Positions 1-8,768 of a stretch of DNA of 64,000 nucleotides are shown here, one piece after another. The notes beneath the pieces were generated by a model. It was not told the origin of the DNA. It made no database searches and saw only the letters and a program-made list of their open reading frames with translations. The stretch spans positions 124,001 to 188,000 of the forward strand of contig NZ_JAVBXX010000006.1 of assembly GCF_030824335.1 (NCBI RefSeq), read 5' to 3'. The translations under genes were made by a program, and so were the position numbers. Each line of letters starts with the position of its first letter. Position 1 is the stretch's first letter. The stretch comes from Azonexus sp. GTDB lineage: Bacteria > Pseudomonadota > Gammaproteobacteria > Burkholderiales > Rhodocyclaceae.

Positions 1-224
1 GTAACTTTGGAGGATTTCACGAGTCCCTCAGATGCTTTAAGGCTCAACTCACAACTAAAAGCGTAATTTACGATTAGCGGACCGACATAGTGGTCAAGGC
101 CAATATCATCGGCATTCCATAAGTGTTCGGCAGCATTAAAAAACTGTTGTGCAGCCATCCATATGTACCCATTTGGTCTTGTTCGCTTGGTTTCATCGGA
201 AATTTTCCGAGAAGTGGTGGTCAT
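1..224 (-). CDS. Partial HEPN-like hypothetical protein (N-terminal 74 codons)
   Basis: An open minus-strand frame begins at the ATG ending at position 224 and runs off the left edge of the window without a stop. A GGAGAC ribosome-binding site sits seven bases before the ATG, the same style as genes across the window. The visible protein has a basic start and then an amphipathic helical stretch ending in the motif NYAFSCELSLKA. That motif resembles the small-helix pattern of HEPN-domain proteins, in which an alanine/cysteine-rich helix carries a Glu-x-x-Leu-Lys core. The HEPN assignment is an inference from this short segment only. It lies 58 bases downstream of the ParE-like toxin gene on the same strand, so it may be cotranscribed with it. 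Confidence 0.45.
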   Translation of the reverse strand, partial: MTTTSRKISDETKRTRPNGYIWMAAQQFFNAAEHLWNADDIGLDHYVGPLIVNYAFSCELSLKASEGLVKSSKV

Positions 225-282
225 GATCGTCTCCAGGCCAAGCGTTATCAAGGGAAGGGTAAATGGGGCAGACCCCGTTGAT

Positions 283-579
283 TCAGCAACGCCAAAAACC
301 AGCTTCACGCTGGTGGCGAATGGCGAGGATCAGTACGGCATCTTCCGGGGCTTCAAAACTGTATAGGGCAACGTAACCCGTTTTGCCGCGGGAAATGACC
401 AGTTCCCGCAAGTGGTCGTCGATCGGGCGCCCGATCAATGGATGACGAGCCAGAATCGAGATGGCTTCATCGATCAACGCAAAGGTCTCCCTTGCTGCGA
501 TTGGATCTGATTCCGCCAGAAAATCAGTCAGATGGCTGATGTCGGCGATAGCCGAGGGTGAGTAGCTCAGGGTCGCCAT
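283..579 (-). CDS. RelE/ParE-family toxin
   Basis: A 98-residue protein of the RelE/ParE fold: it has the early YSPSAIADISHLTDFLAE helix, the PLIGRPIDDHLRELVI segment and the C-terminal YSFEAPEDAVLILAIRHQRE strand typical of ParE. ParE toxins inhibit DNA gyrase and RelE toxins cut ribosome-bound mRNA. The sequence looks more like ParE, but the target cannot be read from it. The start overlaps the upstream antitoxin gene by 13 bases, so translation is coupled, as expected for a type II toxin-antitoxin operon. No truncation is seen, and the length is normal for the family. Confidence 0.85.
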   Translation of the reverse strand: MATLSYSPSAIADISHLTDFLAESDPIAARETFALIDEAISILARHPLIGRPIDDHLRELVISRGKTGYVALYSFEAPEDAVLILAIRHQREAGFWRC

Positions 580-851
580 TTTTTGGGCTGGGGAAGCTGT
601 GGGTCATCGCCAGCGAGTCTCGCCTGGAAGTAGGCGCGTACATCACTGGCATCGTAGCCTTCTCCAGACCTGAGCATTTCTTCCCGCGCTGCCAAAGCGT
701 CATTGACAAAGCCCCGTCTCAACTCGGCGGCTGATGCTGCCTGTTCGATGGCGCTGACCATGAAGGCGTGCGGTGACATGCCTTGCTGCTCGGCTGCGGC
801 AATGGCGCGTTGTTTCAGTTCATCCGAAAGTTTGAGTGAGGTGGTCGCCAT
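567..851 (-). CDS. Ribbon-helix-helix antitoxin, ParD/CopG-like
   Basis: A 94-residue protein starting MATTSLKLSDELKQR, a short beta strand followed by helices, which is the DNA-binding arrangement of ribbon-helix-helix antitoxins. The C-terminal half, with GEGYDASDVRAYFQ, is the likely toxin-wrapping tail. The gene precedes and overlaps the ParE-like toxin gene, the standard antitoxin-first order. A 30-base inverted repeat lies directly upstream over the probable promoter, which fits autoregulation. Function is inferred from family and context. Confidence 0.82.
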   Translation of the reverse strand: MATTSLKLSDELKQRAIAAAEQQGMSPHAFMVSAIEQAASAAELRRGFVNDALAAREEMLRSGEGYDASDVRAYFQARLAGDDPQLPQPKKWRP

Positions 852-863
852 GAGGGTTCTCCG

Positions 864-906
864 AGGTTGGTGTTACCAAAGTAGCACCAACCTTCAGGGT
901 GGGCAA
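864..906 (-). promoter_or_regulatory. Promoter and palindromic operator of the toxin-antitoxin pair
   Basis: Reading the minus strand, TTGCCC (906-901), a 17-base spacer and TACTTT (883-878) make a plausible sigma70 promoter. An inverted repeat occupies 864-893: arms of 13 bases (AGGTTGGTGTTAC and GTAGCACCAACCT, one mismatch) flank CAAA. The palindrome overlaps the -10 element and spacer, the position expected for repression by the antitoxin or the toxin-antitoxin complex. It ends just before the liuD stop codon, so the pair has its own promoter after the liu operon. Confidence 0.6.
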
Positions 907-907
907 G

Positions 908-2932
908 TTATCCTGCGACGGTCTCGAACTCAACCAGCGCCGCGCCATCGCTGACCTGTTCGCCGGCCGCGTAGCAGAATGCCTTGACGGTACCGGCGGC
1001 GGGGGCGGTGATGGTGTGTTCCATTTTCATCGCTTCGAGAATGAGCAGCGGCGTGCCTTTTTCCACTTTCTGGCCGGGGTGGGCGAGCAGGGCGACGACC
1101 TTGCCGGGCATTGGTGCGGTCAGGCCGCCGCCGTGGCTGTCGCCAGCGTCGACACGGTGTAACGGGTCGTCGCGCAGAAGTGAGTACGTGCTTCCCTGCA
1201 AAAAGATGCTGCGCCGGTTGTCGACCGTGGAATCCTGCGAAACGACGACGCTGGCAATCAGGCGGCGGTCGTCGAGTTCGACGGCAAAGCGATCGCCTTC
1301 CAGTTTCTTGCCGCGGGCCAGCGTGGTTTCGCCGCCCAGCGTGATCGCCCAATGCTCGCCGAGATAGCGGACGTGCGCATCGACCAGCGTGTCGCCGTCC
1401 TTGAAACTGATGCTGCGCGCCGACGACGAATTCATCCGCCAGCCGTCGCGGGCGTGCCAAGGCGAGTATGGGTCGCCGCTGTGCTGCGCCGCCTGTCTGG
1501 CCTGATGCTGTTCCCACAACAGTTCGCCGACTGTGGCGACGAGCAGCGCATCGCGCGGCACGGCCTGGATGGCCGGGAAGAGGAATTCCTTTTGCCGTTC
1601 GATCAGGCCGGTGTCGAGGTCGGCACTGGCGAAAGCCGGGCAGGCGACGAGGCGCGACAGGAAATCGATATTGGTCGTCAGGCCGGCCACCCGGTAATCG
1701 GCCAGCGCCTTGCGCATGCGGGCCAGCGCGGCGTCGCGGGTTTCATCCCAGACGATCAGCTTGGCGATCATCGGGTCGTAGTAAGGCGTGATTTCGTCGC
1801 CTTCCTCGATCCCGGTATCGACCCGCACATTGACGCTGTCGGCCGGCGGGACGAGCCGAATCAGCTTGCCGGTGGCGGGCAGGAAACCCTTGTTGGCGTC
1901 TTCGGCGTAAATCCGGGCTTCCAGCGCATGGCCGCGAATCTGCAATTGTTCCTGGGCCAGCGGCAGCGACTGGCCGGCGGCGACGCGCAGTTGCCATTCG
2001 ACCAGATCCTGCCCGGTGATCATTTCGGTCACCGGGTGCTCGACCTGCAGGCGGGTGTTCATTTCCATGAAATAGAACGAACCGTCCTGATTGGCGATGA
2101 ATTCGACCGTGCCGGCGCCGACATAGCCGACTGCCTTGGCTGCGGCGACCGCCGCTTCGCCCATCTGGCGGCGGCGCTCAAGCGTCATGCCCGGCGCCGG
2201 CGCTTCTTCCAGAACCTTCTGGTGGCGTCGTTGCACCGAGCAGTCGCGCTCGAACAGATAGACGCAGTTGCCCTGGCTGTCGGCAAACACCTGGATTTCG
2301 ATGTGCCGCGGCTTGGTGATGTACTTTTCGATCAGCACATGATCGTCGCCGAAGCTGGAAATCGCTTCGCGTTTGCACGAGGCCAGTGCATCGGGAAAGT
2401 CGTCGCTTTTGTCGACCAATCGCATGCCCTTGCCACCACCGCCGGCGGCCGCCTTGATCAGCACCGGGTAGCCGATGGCATCGGCTTCCTTGTGCAGCAA
2501 TGCCGGCGTCTGGTCGTCGCCGTGATAACCCGGGGTCAGCGGGACGGCGGCTTTGCCCATCAATTTCTTGGCTTCGGATTTCGAGCCCATGGCGCGAATC
2601 GCGGAAGCCGGCGGGCCGATGAAGGCAATGCCGTTGGCGGCCAGTGCATCGGCGAAGTCGGCGTTTTCCGACAGGAAGCCGTAGCCGGGATGGACGGCTT
2701 GGGCACCGGTGCGCTTGCAGGCGTCGATGATCTTGTCGGCGACCAGATAGGATTCGCGGGCGGCGGCCGGGCCGAGCAGCACGGCTTCGTCGGCCAGACG
2801 CACGTGACGGGCGTTGGCATCGGCTTCGGAATACACGGCAACGGTGCGGATGCCCATGCGCCGCGCCGTCTTGATGACGCGACAAGCAATCTCGCCCCGG
2901 TTGGCAATCAGGATTTTACTGAACATGGCCAT
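908..2932 (-). CDS. liuD: Methylcrotonyl-CoA carboxylase biotin-containing alpha subunit
   Basis: A 674-residue biotin carboxylase/carrier protein. The N-terminal part (about 1-450) is the ATP-grasp biotin carboxylase with the glycine-rich KAAAGGGGKGMR loop, the EMNTRLQVEHPVTE segment and the ARIYAED motif. A middle domain follows, and the C-terminus (about 605-674) is a biotinyl domain with EAMKMEHT, whose lysine carries biotin. Acetyl-, propionyl- and geranyl-CoA carboxylase alpha subunits look similar; the assignment to methylcrotonyl-CoA rests on its place beside liuB, liuC and isovaleryl-CoA dehydrogenase. The ATG abuts the liuC stop codon, indicating one mRNA. Confidence 0.92.
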   Translation of the reverse strand: MAMFSKILIANRGEIACRVIKTARRMGIRTVAVYSEADANARHVRLADEAVLLGPAAARESYLVADKIIDACKRTGAQAVHPGYGFLSENADFADALAANGIAFIGPPASAIRAMGSKSEAKKLMGKAAVPLTPGYHGDDQTPALLHKEADAIGYPVLIKAAAGGGGKGMRLVDKSDDFPDALASCKREAISSFGDDHVLIEKYITKPRHIEIQVFADSQGNCVYLFERDCSVQRRHQKVLEEAPAPGMTLERRRQMGEAAVAAAKAVGYVGAGTVEFIANQDGSFYFMEMNTRLQVEHPVTEMITGQDLVEWQLRVAAGQSLPLAQEQLQIRGHALEARIYAEDANKGFLPATGKLIRLVPPADSVNVRVDTGIEEGDEITPYYDPMIAKLIVWDETRDAALARMRKALADYRVAGLTTNIDFLSRLVACPAFASADLDTGLIERQKEFLFPAIQAVPRDALLVATVGELLWEQHQARQAAQHSGDPYSPWHARDGWRMNSSSARSISFKDGDTLVDAHVRYLGEHWAITLGGETTLARGKKLEGDRFAVELDDRRLIASVVVSQDSTVDNRRSIFLQGSTYSLLRDDPLHRVDAGDSHGGGLTAPMPGKVVALLAHPGQKVEKGTPLLILEAMKMEHTITAPAAGTVKAFCYAAGEQVSDGAALVEFETVAG

Positions 2933-3718
2933 TTACTCCGCGAGCCAGGCGGGCTGGCGTTTGTCGAGGAAGGCGGCGATGCCGTCGCGGGCTTCCGGTG
3001 TGGCGCGCAGGTGGGCAATGCGGTGGGCCGTGTCTTCGACCACGTTGTCGTTGATCGGCTTGTTGTCCACGGCTCGGATCAGGTCCTTGGCCGCAGCCTG
3101 AGCCAGCGGGCCGCCCTGGATCAGCGCGGTGGCGATTTCCTGTACCTTGGCGTCGAGTTGTTCCGGTTCGACCGCTTCGTGGACCAGGCCGATTTCACGG
3201 GCGCGGGCGGCGTCGATGCGCTCGGCCGACTGGAAGTAGCGGTAAGCCTGGCGGGCGCCGATGGCGCGCACGACGTAGGGGCTGATGGCCGACGGGATGA
3301 TGCCGAACTTGACTTCCGAAGTGGCGAAAATCGCCTTTGTCGAGGCCACGGCAATATCGCAGGCGGCCGTCAGGCCGGTGCCGCCACCCAGTGCGGCACC
3401 TTGCACGCGGGCAATCGTCGGCTTCTTCATTTCGGCCAGCACACGCAGCATTCTGGCCAGCGCGCGGGCGTCGTTCAGGTTGTCGTCGACGCCGTTATTG
3501 GCGGCGCGTTTCATCCAGTTCAAATCGGCCCCGGCCGAGAAGCTCTTGCCGCGACCGGCGAGGACGACGACGCGTACATCGTTGTCGTCGTCAAGTGCAA
3601 TGCAGGCGGCAGTCAGTTCGGCGATCAGGATTTCGTCGAAGGCATTGTGCATGTCCGGGCGGTTCATCCAGATGGTGGCCACCGGGCCGGCGAGTTCAAT
3701 TTCCAAAGTCGTAAACAT
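2933..3718 (-). CDS. liuC: Methylglutaconyl-CoA hydratase (enoyl-CoA hydratase family)
   Basis: A 261-residue crotonase-fold protein. The oxyanion-hole segments are visible: KSFSAGADLNWMKR near residue 60 and the AALGGGTGLTAACDIAVAS region near 105-123. It is expected to hydrate 3-methylglutaconyl-CoA to HMG-CoA, the step after methylcrotonyl-CoA carboxylation in leucine breakdown. The specific substrate is inferred from sitting between liuB and liuD; general crotonases share the fold. TAAGGAAAAAACATG joins the liuB stop to this start and supplies the ribosome-binding site. HMG-CoA lyase (liuE), the next enzyme, is not in the window. Confidence 0.88.
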   Translation of the reverse strand: MFTTLEIELAGPVATIWMNRPDMHNAFDEILIAELTAACIALDDDNDVRVVVLAGRGKSFSAGADLNWMKRAANNGVDDNLNDARALARMLRVLAEMKKPTIARVQGAALGGGTGLTAACDIAVASTKAIFATSEVKFGIIPSAISPYVVRAIGARQAYRYFQSAERIDAARAREIGLVHEAVEPEQLDAKVQEIATALIQGGPLAQAAAKDLIRAVDNKPINDNVVEDTAHRIAHLRATPEARDGIAAFLDKRQPAWLAE

Positions 3719-3727
3719 GTTTTTTCC

Positions 3728-5335
3728 TTACATCCGGAAGATGCCGAATTTCGTTTCTTCGGCCGGGGCATTCATCGAGGCGGACAGACCGAGACCAAGG
3801 ACGCGGCGGGTATCGGCCGGGTCGATGATGCCGTCGTCCCACAGGCGGGCGCTGGCGTAGTAGGGGTGGCCCTGCGTTTCGTATTGCTCGCGGATCGGGT
3901 CCTTGAAGGCCGCTTCTTCCTCGGCGCTCCAGGTCTTGCCGTTGGCTTCCAGGCCGTCGCGCTTGACGGTGGCCAGCACGCCGGCCGCCTGTTCGCCACC
4001 CATCACCGAGATGCGGGCGTTCGGCCACATCCACAGGAAGCGCGGCGAATAGGCGCGGCCGCACATGCCGTAATTGCCGGCGCCGAACGAACCACCGATC
4101 ACCACGGTGAATTTCGGCACCTTGGCGGTAGCCACGGCGGTGACCATCTTGGCGCCGTCACGGGCGATGCCGCCGTTTTCGTACTTGCGACCGACCATGA
4201 AGCCGGTGATGTTCTGCAGGAAGACCAGCGGAATGCCGCGCTGGGCGCACAGTTCGATGAAATGTGCGCCTTTCAGTGCGGATTCGGAGAACAAGATGCC
4301 GTTATTGGCGACGATACCGACCGGGTAGCCGAAAATCCGCGCAAAACCGCAGACCAGCGTGGTGCCGTAACGGGCCTTGAATTCGTCGAAATCGGAGTCG
4401 TCGACGATGCGGGCGATGATTTCGCGCACGTCGAACGGCTTCTTGCTGTCGGTCGGAATGACGCCGTACAGTTCCTGCGCCGGATAACGCGGCGGCACGG
4501 GTGCGGTCAACGTGACCGGCGGGGCCTTTTTCCAGTTCAGGTCCTTGATGATGCGCCGGGCGATGGCCAGTGCGTGCGCGTCGTTCTCCGCCAGATGGTC
4601 GACCACGCCGGAGATGCGCGTATGCACGTCGGCTCCGCCGAGGTCTTCGGCCGAAACGACTTCACCAGTTGCCGCCTTGACCAGCGGCGGGCCGCCCAAA
4701 AAGATGGTGCCCTGATTCTTGACGATGATCGACTCGTCGCACATCGCCGGCACGTAGGCGCCACCGGCGGTACACGAGCCGAGCACGGCGGCGATCTGCG
4801 GAATGCCTTGCGCCGACAGGTTGGCCTGATTGAAGAAAATGCGGCCGAAGTGTTCCTTGTCCGGGAAGACCTCGTCCTGCATGGGCAGGAAGGCGCCGCC
4901 GGAATCGACCAGATAGACGCAGGGCAGGCGGTTTTCCAGCGCGATTTCCTGCGCCCGCAGGTGCTTTTTCACGGTCAACGGGTAATAAGTGCCGCCTTTC
5001 ACCGTCGCGTCGTTGGCGACGATCATGCATTCGACGCCTTCGACGCGGCCGATGCCGGCGATCACCGAGGCGGCCGGTACATCGCCGCCGTACATGCCGT
5101 AGGCCGCGAACTGGCCGATCTCGAGGAAGGGTGTGCCGGGGTCGAGCAGGCCGTTGACCCGTTCGCGCGGCAGCAATTTGCCGCGCGCCAGGTGCTTCTG
5201 GCGTGCCGCTTCCGGACCGCCGAGGGCGATCTTCTCGACCTTGTCATGCAGATCGGCAACGACCGTCTGCATGGCTGCCGCGTTGGCCTGGAAATCAGCC
5301 GCTCGCGGATTGAGTTGGGTTTTCAGGGTAGTCAT
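3728..5335 (-). CDS. liuB: Methylcrotonyl-CoA carboxylase carboxyltransferase beta subunit
   Basis: A 535-residue acyl-CoA carboxyltransferase, the usual length for MccB. It has the N-terminal half with [17 protein letters not shown] and the [19 protein letters not shown] region, and the C-terminal half with [21 protein letters not shown] and [15 protein letters not shown]. The [15 protein letters not shown] signature is characteristic of methylcrotonyl-CoA rather than propionyl-CoA carboxylases. It transfers carboxyl from biotin on LiuD to 3-methylcrotonyl-CoA. GAGGAGAC precedes the ATG and decides the start. The gene is followed within 9 bases by liuC. Confidence 0.93.
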   Translation of the reverse strand: MTTLKTQLNPRAADFQANAAAMQTVVADLHDKVEKIALGGPEAARQKHLARGKLLPRERVNGLLDPGTPFLEIGQFAAYGMYGGDVPAASVIAGIGRVEGVECMIVANDATVKGGTYYPLTVKKHLRAQEIALENRLPCVYLVDSGGAFLPMQDEVFPDKEHFGRIFFNQANLSAQGIPQIAAVLGSCTAGGAYVPAMCDESIIVKNQGTIFLGGPPLVKAATGEVVSAEDLGGADVHTRISGVVDHLAENDAHALAIARRIIKDLNWKKAPPVTLTAPVPPRYPAQELYGVIPTDSKKPFDVREIIARIVDDSDFDEFKARYGTTLVCGFARIFGYPVGIVANNGILFSESALKGAHFIELCAQRGIPLVFLQNITGFMVGRKYENGGIARDGAKMVTAVATAKVPKFTVVIGGSFGAGNYGMCGRAYSPRFLWMWPNARISVMGGEQAAGVLATVKRDGLEANGKTWSAEEEAAFKDPIREQYETQGHPYYASARLWDDGIIDPADTRRVLGLGLSASMNAPAEETKFGIFRM

Positions 5336-5403
5336 GTCTCCTCGCTTTTTTCTCTTGTGTGTCCTGAATGATGGTCGGCTTTGCCGATGTGCAACTGTCT
5401 AAC

Positions 5404-6003
5404 TTACAAGTCTTTTTCCTCTTTCAACCATTTGCTGACCGGCTCTGGCCGGTAGTTGGCCATTTGCTCCAGCAAGTCGTCGATGTCGCTGCTGACCAGC
5501 GCCATCGCCCGGTTGGGTGCGCGCAGGAAGCCTTCGCTGACGGCGTGATCGAACAAGGCCAGCAGCGGGTCGTAGAAGCCGTTGATGTTGAGCAGGCCCA
5601 TTGGTTTCACGTGGAACCCGAGCTGTCCCCAGGTCAGGATTTCGCAAAACTCCTCGAAGGTGCCGAAGCCGCCGGGCAGCGCGATGAAACCATCGGACAA
5701 CTCGGCCATGCGCGCCTTGCGGGTGTGCATCGAATCGACCACTTCGAGCCGGGTCAGCGCCCGGTGATCGACCGGGCGACCGGCCACTTCCTTGCCGACC
5801 AGCGCTTCAGGAATGATCCCGGTGACTTTGCCACCGGCGTCCAGGCAGGCGTCGGCGACGGCGCCCATTAGCCCGATATTGCCGGCGCCGTAGACCAGTT
5901 CGATCTGGCGGGCTGCCAGCAGGCGGCCGAGCTTTTCCGCTTCGGCACGGTAGATCGGATTGTGGCCGGCATTGGAGCCGCAAAAGACGCAGAGGCTTTT
6001 CAT
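5404..6003 (-). CDS. LOG family protein (TIGR00730-type nucleotide phosphoribohydrolase)
   Basis: A 199-residue protein with the FCGSNAG start and the PGGFGTFEEFCEILTW motif (about residues 108-123) of LOG-family hydrolases. Family members release a base or cytokinin from a nucleoside 5'-monophosphate. In bacteria the physiological substrate is usually unknown, and many were first labelled lysine decarboxylases in error. The protein is full length with the PGGxGTxxE motif intact. It lies inside the leucine-catabolic operon, 68 bases before liuB, but it has no known role in that pathway; a housekeeping or damage-control role is possible. Confidence 0.85.
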   Translation of the reverse strand: MKSLCVFCGSNAGHNPIYRAEAEKLGRLLAARQIELVYGAGNIGLMGAVADACLDAGGKVTGIIPEALVGKEVAGRPVDHRALTRLEVVDSMHTRKARMAELSDGFIALPGGFGTFEEFCEILTWGQLGFHVKPMGLLNINGFYDPLLALFDHAVSEGFLRAPNRAMALVSSDIDDLLEQMANYRPEPVSKWLKEEKDL

Positions 6004-6024
6004 GGTTGTCGCGGAAGCCGGTGC

Positions 6025-6642
6025 TTAAAAGCCGCCGCTTTGCAGCCAGTGTTCGATCTGCGGCAGACGGTCGGCACCGAAGAAATGTTCGCCGTCGATG
6101 ATCACGTGCGGCGACCCGAAGACACCGATGGCCAGTGCCAGCTCGCAGGCGTCCTTCAGGCAGGCCTTGATTTCCGGCGTTTGCAGCGCGGTCGCCAGCT
6201 TCTCGCGGTCGACACCCTGTTTTCCGGCAATTTCCAGCACCGTGTCAGGGGCGGAAATGTCCCGGTCGTCGACAAAGAAGGCGCGATAGGTAGCCTGGGC
6301 AAATTGCTTGGCCAGTGCCGCATCCTGCGTCTGCAGCCAGTAGAAGGCACGGGCGGCGTTCTGCGTCGGCAGCGGGAAGCGTGACGGCGGGTTGTAGGGC
6401 ACGCCCATGTGGCGGGCCGAACGGTGGAAATCTTTGTAGACATACTTGGCCTTGGCGCTTTCGCCGTCGGCCGGCGGGCGCGAGCCGGTGGCCTGGAAAA
6501 TCACGCCGAGCAGGATCGGGTGCCAGTTCACGCTGCGCCCGTGTTGCGCTGCGACGGCGTCGATTTTCTCGGCCAGCAGGTAGCCGTAGGGGCTGGAGAA
6601 GTCGAAGTAAAAATCGAGCGGGGTTTTTGCGGATGCGGTCAT
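6025..6642 (-). CDS. 2-Hydroxychromene-2-carboxylate isomerase family (DsbA/GST-kappa fold)
   Basis: A 205-residue protein beginning with TPLDFYFDFSSPYGYL, where the SSPYGY turn takes the place of the DsbA CxxC. The C-terminal part has GVFGSPHVIIDGEHFFGADRL, a conserved cis-proline thioredoxin-fold signature. Founding members isomerize an intermediate of naphthalene degradation using glutathione. In catabolic operons without naphthalene genes the substrate is unknown, so the enzyme name is a family label. GGAGA lies before the ATG. It is cotranscribed with LOG and the liu genes by orientation and spacing. Confidence 0.82.
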   Translation of the reverse strand: MTASAKTPLDFYFDFSSPYGYLLAEKIDAVAAQHGRSVNWHPILLGVIFQATGSRPPADGESAKAKYVYKDFHRSARHMGVPYNPPSRFPLPTQNAARAFYWLQTQDAALAKQFAQATYRAFFVDDRDISAPDTVLEIAGKQGVDREKLATALQTPEIKACLKDACELALAIGVFGSPHVIIDGEHFFGADRLPQIEHWLQSGGF

Positions 6643-6690
6643 CTTTGTCTCCTGGTAGTTCGGTTGGCTGCGGCCGCCGGTTTTTTGTCT

Positions 6691-6713
6691 TTTTTCCCGG
6701 TCGACCGCAGATT
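6691..6713. repeat. Intergenic copy of the TGCGGTCRACC repeat
   Basis: On the minus strand this reads AAATCTGCGGTCGACCGGGA followed by more A residues. It matches the extended form TGCGGTCRACCGGGRAAA also found between genes near 55.8 and 57.15 kb. It lies in the 81-base gap between the isomerase and acyl-CoA dehydrogenase genes. Function unknown. Confidence 0.6.
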
Positions 6714-6723
6714 TTGCTGAAAT

Positions 6724-7860
6724 TTACTCGTTGGCGATGCTGCGCCCGATGACCAGCCGCTGGATGTCGTTGGCGCCTTCGTAAATCTGGCAGATACGCA
6801 CGTCGCGGTAGATGCGTTCGACCGGGAAGTCGCTGGTGTAGCCGACGCCGCCGTGAATCTGGATGGCGTCGGAAGCGATCTTCTCGGCGGCTTCGGAGGC
6901 GAACATCTTGGCCATCGAGGCTTCCTTCAGGCAGGGCTTGCCGGCGTCTTTCAACTGGGCGGCGCGCCAGACCATCAGGCGGGCTGCGTCGAGCAGCGTG
7001 TTCATGTCGGCCAGTTTGAAATTGACCGCCTGGTGTTCGATGATCGGCACACCGAAAGTGACGCGTTCCTTGGCGTAACGCACGGCGGCTTCAAACGCAG
7101 CGCGGGCCATGCCGATGCTCTGGGCGGCGATGCCGATCCGGCCTGCCTCCAAATTGGACAGCGCGATCTTGTAGCCTTCGCCTTCCTTGCCGAGCAGCGC
7201 GGAAGCCGGCACGCGGCAGTTTTCCAGGATGATCTGCACGGTATCGGAAGCGTGCTGGCCCATCTTGTCTTCGGTGCGGCCGACGATGAAACCCGGCGTC
7301 GCGGTCGGGATCAGGAAGCAGGAAATGCCCTTCTTGCCGGCCGCCTTGTCGGTGACAGCGAAGACGATGGCCATCTGGGCGTATTTGCCGGTGGTGATGA
7401 ACTGCTTGACGCCGTTGAGTACGAAATGATCGCCATCACGGTCGGCGCGGGTGGTGATCGCGGCCGCGTCGGAACCGGTGTGCGGCTCGGTCAGGCAGAA
7501 ACAGCCGAGCTTTTCGCCCCGGGCCAGCGGCTTCAGCCATTCTTCTTTCTGCGCGTCGGTGCCGTATTTCTGCGTGATGCCGCAGGCCAGCGAGTTTTGC
7601 ACCGAGACGATGGTCGAGGTGGCGCCGTCGCCGGCGGCGATTTCTTCCAGCGTCAGCACCAGCGACATGTAATCCATGCCGGCGCCGTCCCACTCTTCGG
7701 GCACGACCATGCCCAGTGCGCCGAGTTCGCCCAGTTCCTTCAGCGCGTCGGCCGGGAAGGTGTGGTTCTTGTCCCATTCGGCGGCGAAGGGGGCGAGACG
7801 CTCCTGCGCGAAGGCGCGCATGGTGTCACGGATCATTTCCTGTTCTTGCGTCAGAATCAT
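6724..7860 (-). CDS. Acyl-CoA dehydrogenase (short-chain type)
   Basis: A 378-residue flavoprotein. It has the N-terminal helical domain, the CLTEPHTGSDAAAITTRA and FITTGKYA FAD-contacting segments, and the C-terminal YEGANDIQRLVIGR signature, in which the glutamate is the catalytic base of short/medium-chain dehydrogenases. It oxidizes an acyl-CoA, passing electrons to ETF. The substrate is not fixed by sequence; butyryl-CoA or a branched short chain fits the operon. An open frame extends upstream, but the ATG ending at 7860 has a GGAGA site and gives the family start MILTQEQEMIRDTMRAF. It overlaps the EamA gene by four bases (ATGA). Confidence 0.9.
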   Translation of the reverse strand: MILTQEQEMIRDTMRAFAQERLAPFAAEWDKNHTFPADALKELGELGALGMVVPEEWDGAGMDYMSLVLTLEEIAAGDGATSTIVSVQNSLACGITQKYGTDAQKEEWLKPLARGEKLGCFCLTEPHTGSDAAAITTRADRDGDHFVLNGVKQFITTGKYAQMAIVFAVTDKAAGKKGISCFLIPTATPGFIVGRTEDKMGQHASDTVQIILENCRVPASALLGKEGEGYKIALSNLEAGRIGIAAQSIGMARAAFEAAVRYAKERVTFGVPIIEHQAVNFKLADMNTLLDAARLMVWRAAQLKDAGKPCLKEASMAKMFASEAAEKIASDAIQIHGGVGYTSDFPVERIYRDVRICQIYEGANDIQRLVIGRSIANE

Positions 7861-8768
7861 GCTGTTTTCTCCAGAGAATTTTTTTGTAATGTGGTTAGCC
7901 AGACGCCGGCAATCACCAGCAGTCCGCCGAATAGCACCGGCAGGCCGAGGCGCTCGTCGAGCAGGACGGCGGCTTGCAGCACGGCGAAGACCGGTACCAG
8001 ATTGATGAACACCGAGGCGTGGCCGGCCCCGAGTTTGTGCACGGCTTCGGTAAACCAGGTGTAGGCGATGGCGGTGCCGAAGATGGCGAGGAAGAACATG
8101 CCGCTCCACACCCGCCAGGACCAGGCGCTCAGATCGATATGGCCTTGCACCAGTGCCGCCAGCCCGAGCAGGATGGCGCCGGTGAAGCTGGCGTAGAGCG
8201 TCGTCGCCTGCGCCGAGAACAAACCGGTCGCCCGCCAGCCGATGAAGGTATAGGCGGTCCAGGTGACGACGCAGCCGACGATCAGCAATTCGCCGATGCC
8301 GACCGTGCCGTGCAGCAGGGCCAGCGGGTCGCCGTTGCCGATCACCGTCAGGCAGCCGGCGAGGGCGATCAGGCTGCCCAGCGCCTTGCGCGGATTCATT
8401 CTTTCCTTGCCGAGCAGCCAGGCGAAGATCACGATGACCACCGGGTTGAGCGCGACGACCAGCGCGCCGCGCCCGGCCGTGATGTGTTGCAGGCCGAAAA
8501 AGAAACACAGGCCGTAAAGAAAGATGCCGAAAAAGCCCAGCGCCCAGACCAGTCCCCATTCGCGCTTGCCTTGCGGCAAGGGAATGTTGCCGCCGGTGGC
8601 CAGCATCACGCCGGCAATGACCAGCCCGGCCAGTGCGAAGCGCAGCGAGGCGACGGCCAGCGGTGCGGAAAGCTCTTGCGCAATGACCCGCCCGGCAATC
8701 CACGTGCCGCCCCACATGGCCATCGCGGCCACGAGTTTGGTGTAGGTCAGCGAACGGGTCTGCGGCAC
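7857..8768 (-). CDS. EamA/DMT-family permease
   Basis: A 303-residue integral membrane protein with about ten hydrophobic segments in two EamA repeats (about 10-140 and 155-290). Signature stretches include WGGTWIAGRVIAQELSAP near the start and RGALVVALNPVVIVIFAWLLGKE, typical of RhaT/YdcZ-like drug/metabolite transporters. The substrate is unknown. The start is a GTG directly after the thiolase stop codon (TAAGTG), without a strong ribosome-binding site, suggesting coupled translation. Its operon position suggests export or uptake of a metabolite of branched acid catabolism, but this is only inference. Confidence 0.82.
   Translation of the reverse strand: MPQTRSLTYTKLVAAMAMWGGTWIAGRVIAQELSAPLAVASLRFALAGLVIAGVMLATGGNIPLPQGKREWGLVWALGFFGIFLYGLCFFFGLQHITAGRGALVVALNPVVIVIFAWLLGKERMNPRKALGSLIALAGCLTVIGNGDPLALLHGTVGIGELLIVGCVVTWTAYTFIGWRATGLFSAQATTLYASFTGAILLGLAALVQGHIDLSAWSWRVWSGMFFLAIFGTAIAYTWFTEAVHKLGAGHASVFINLVPVFAVLQAAVLLDERLGLPVLFGGLLVIAGVWLTTLQKNSLEKTA

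Noticed and set aside
1352..5371. A plus-strand open frame of more than 1300 codons
   Set aside because: It is antisense to liuD, liuC and liuB, has no recognisable domain, and reflects GC-rich codon bias on the coding strand.
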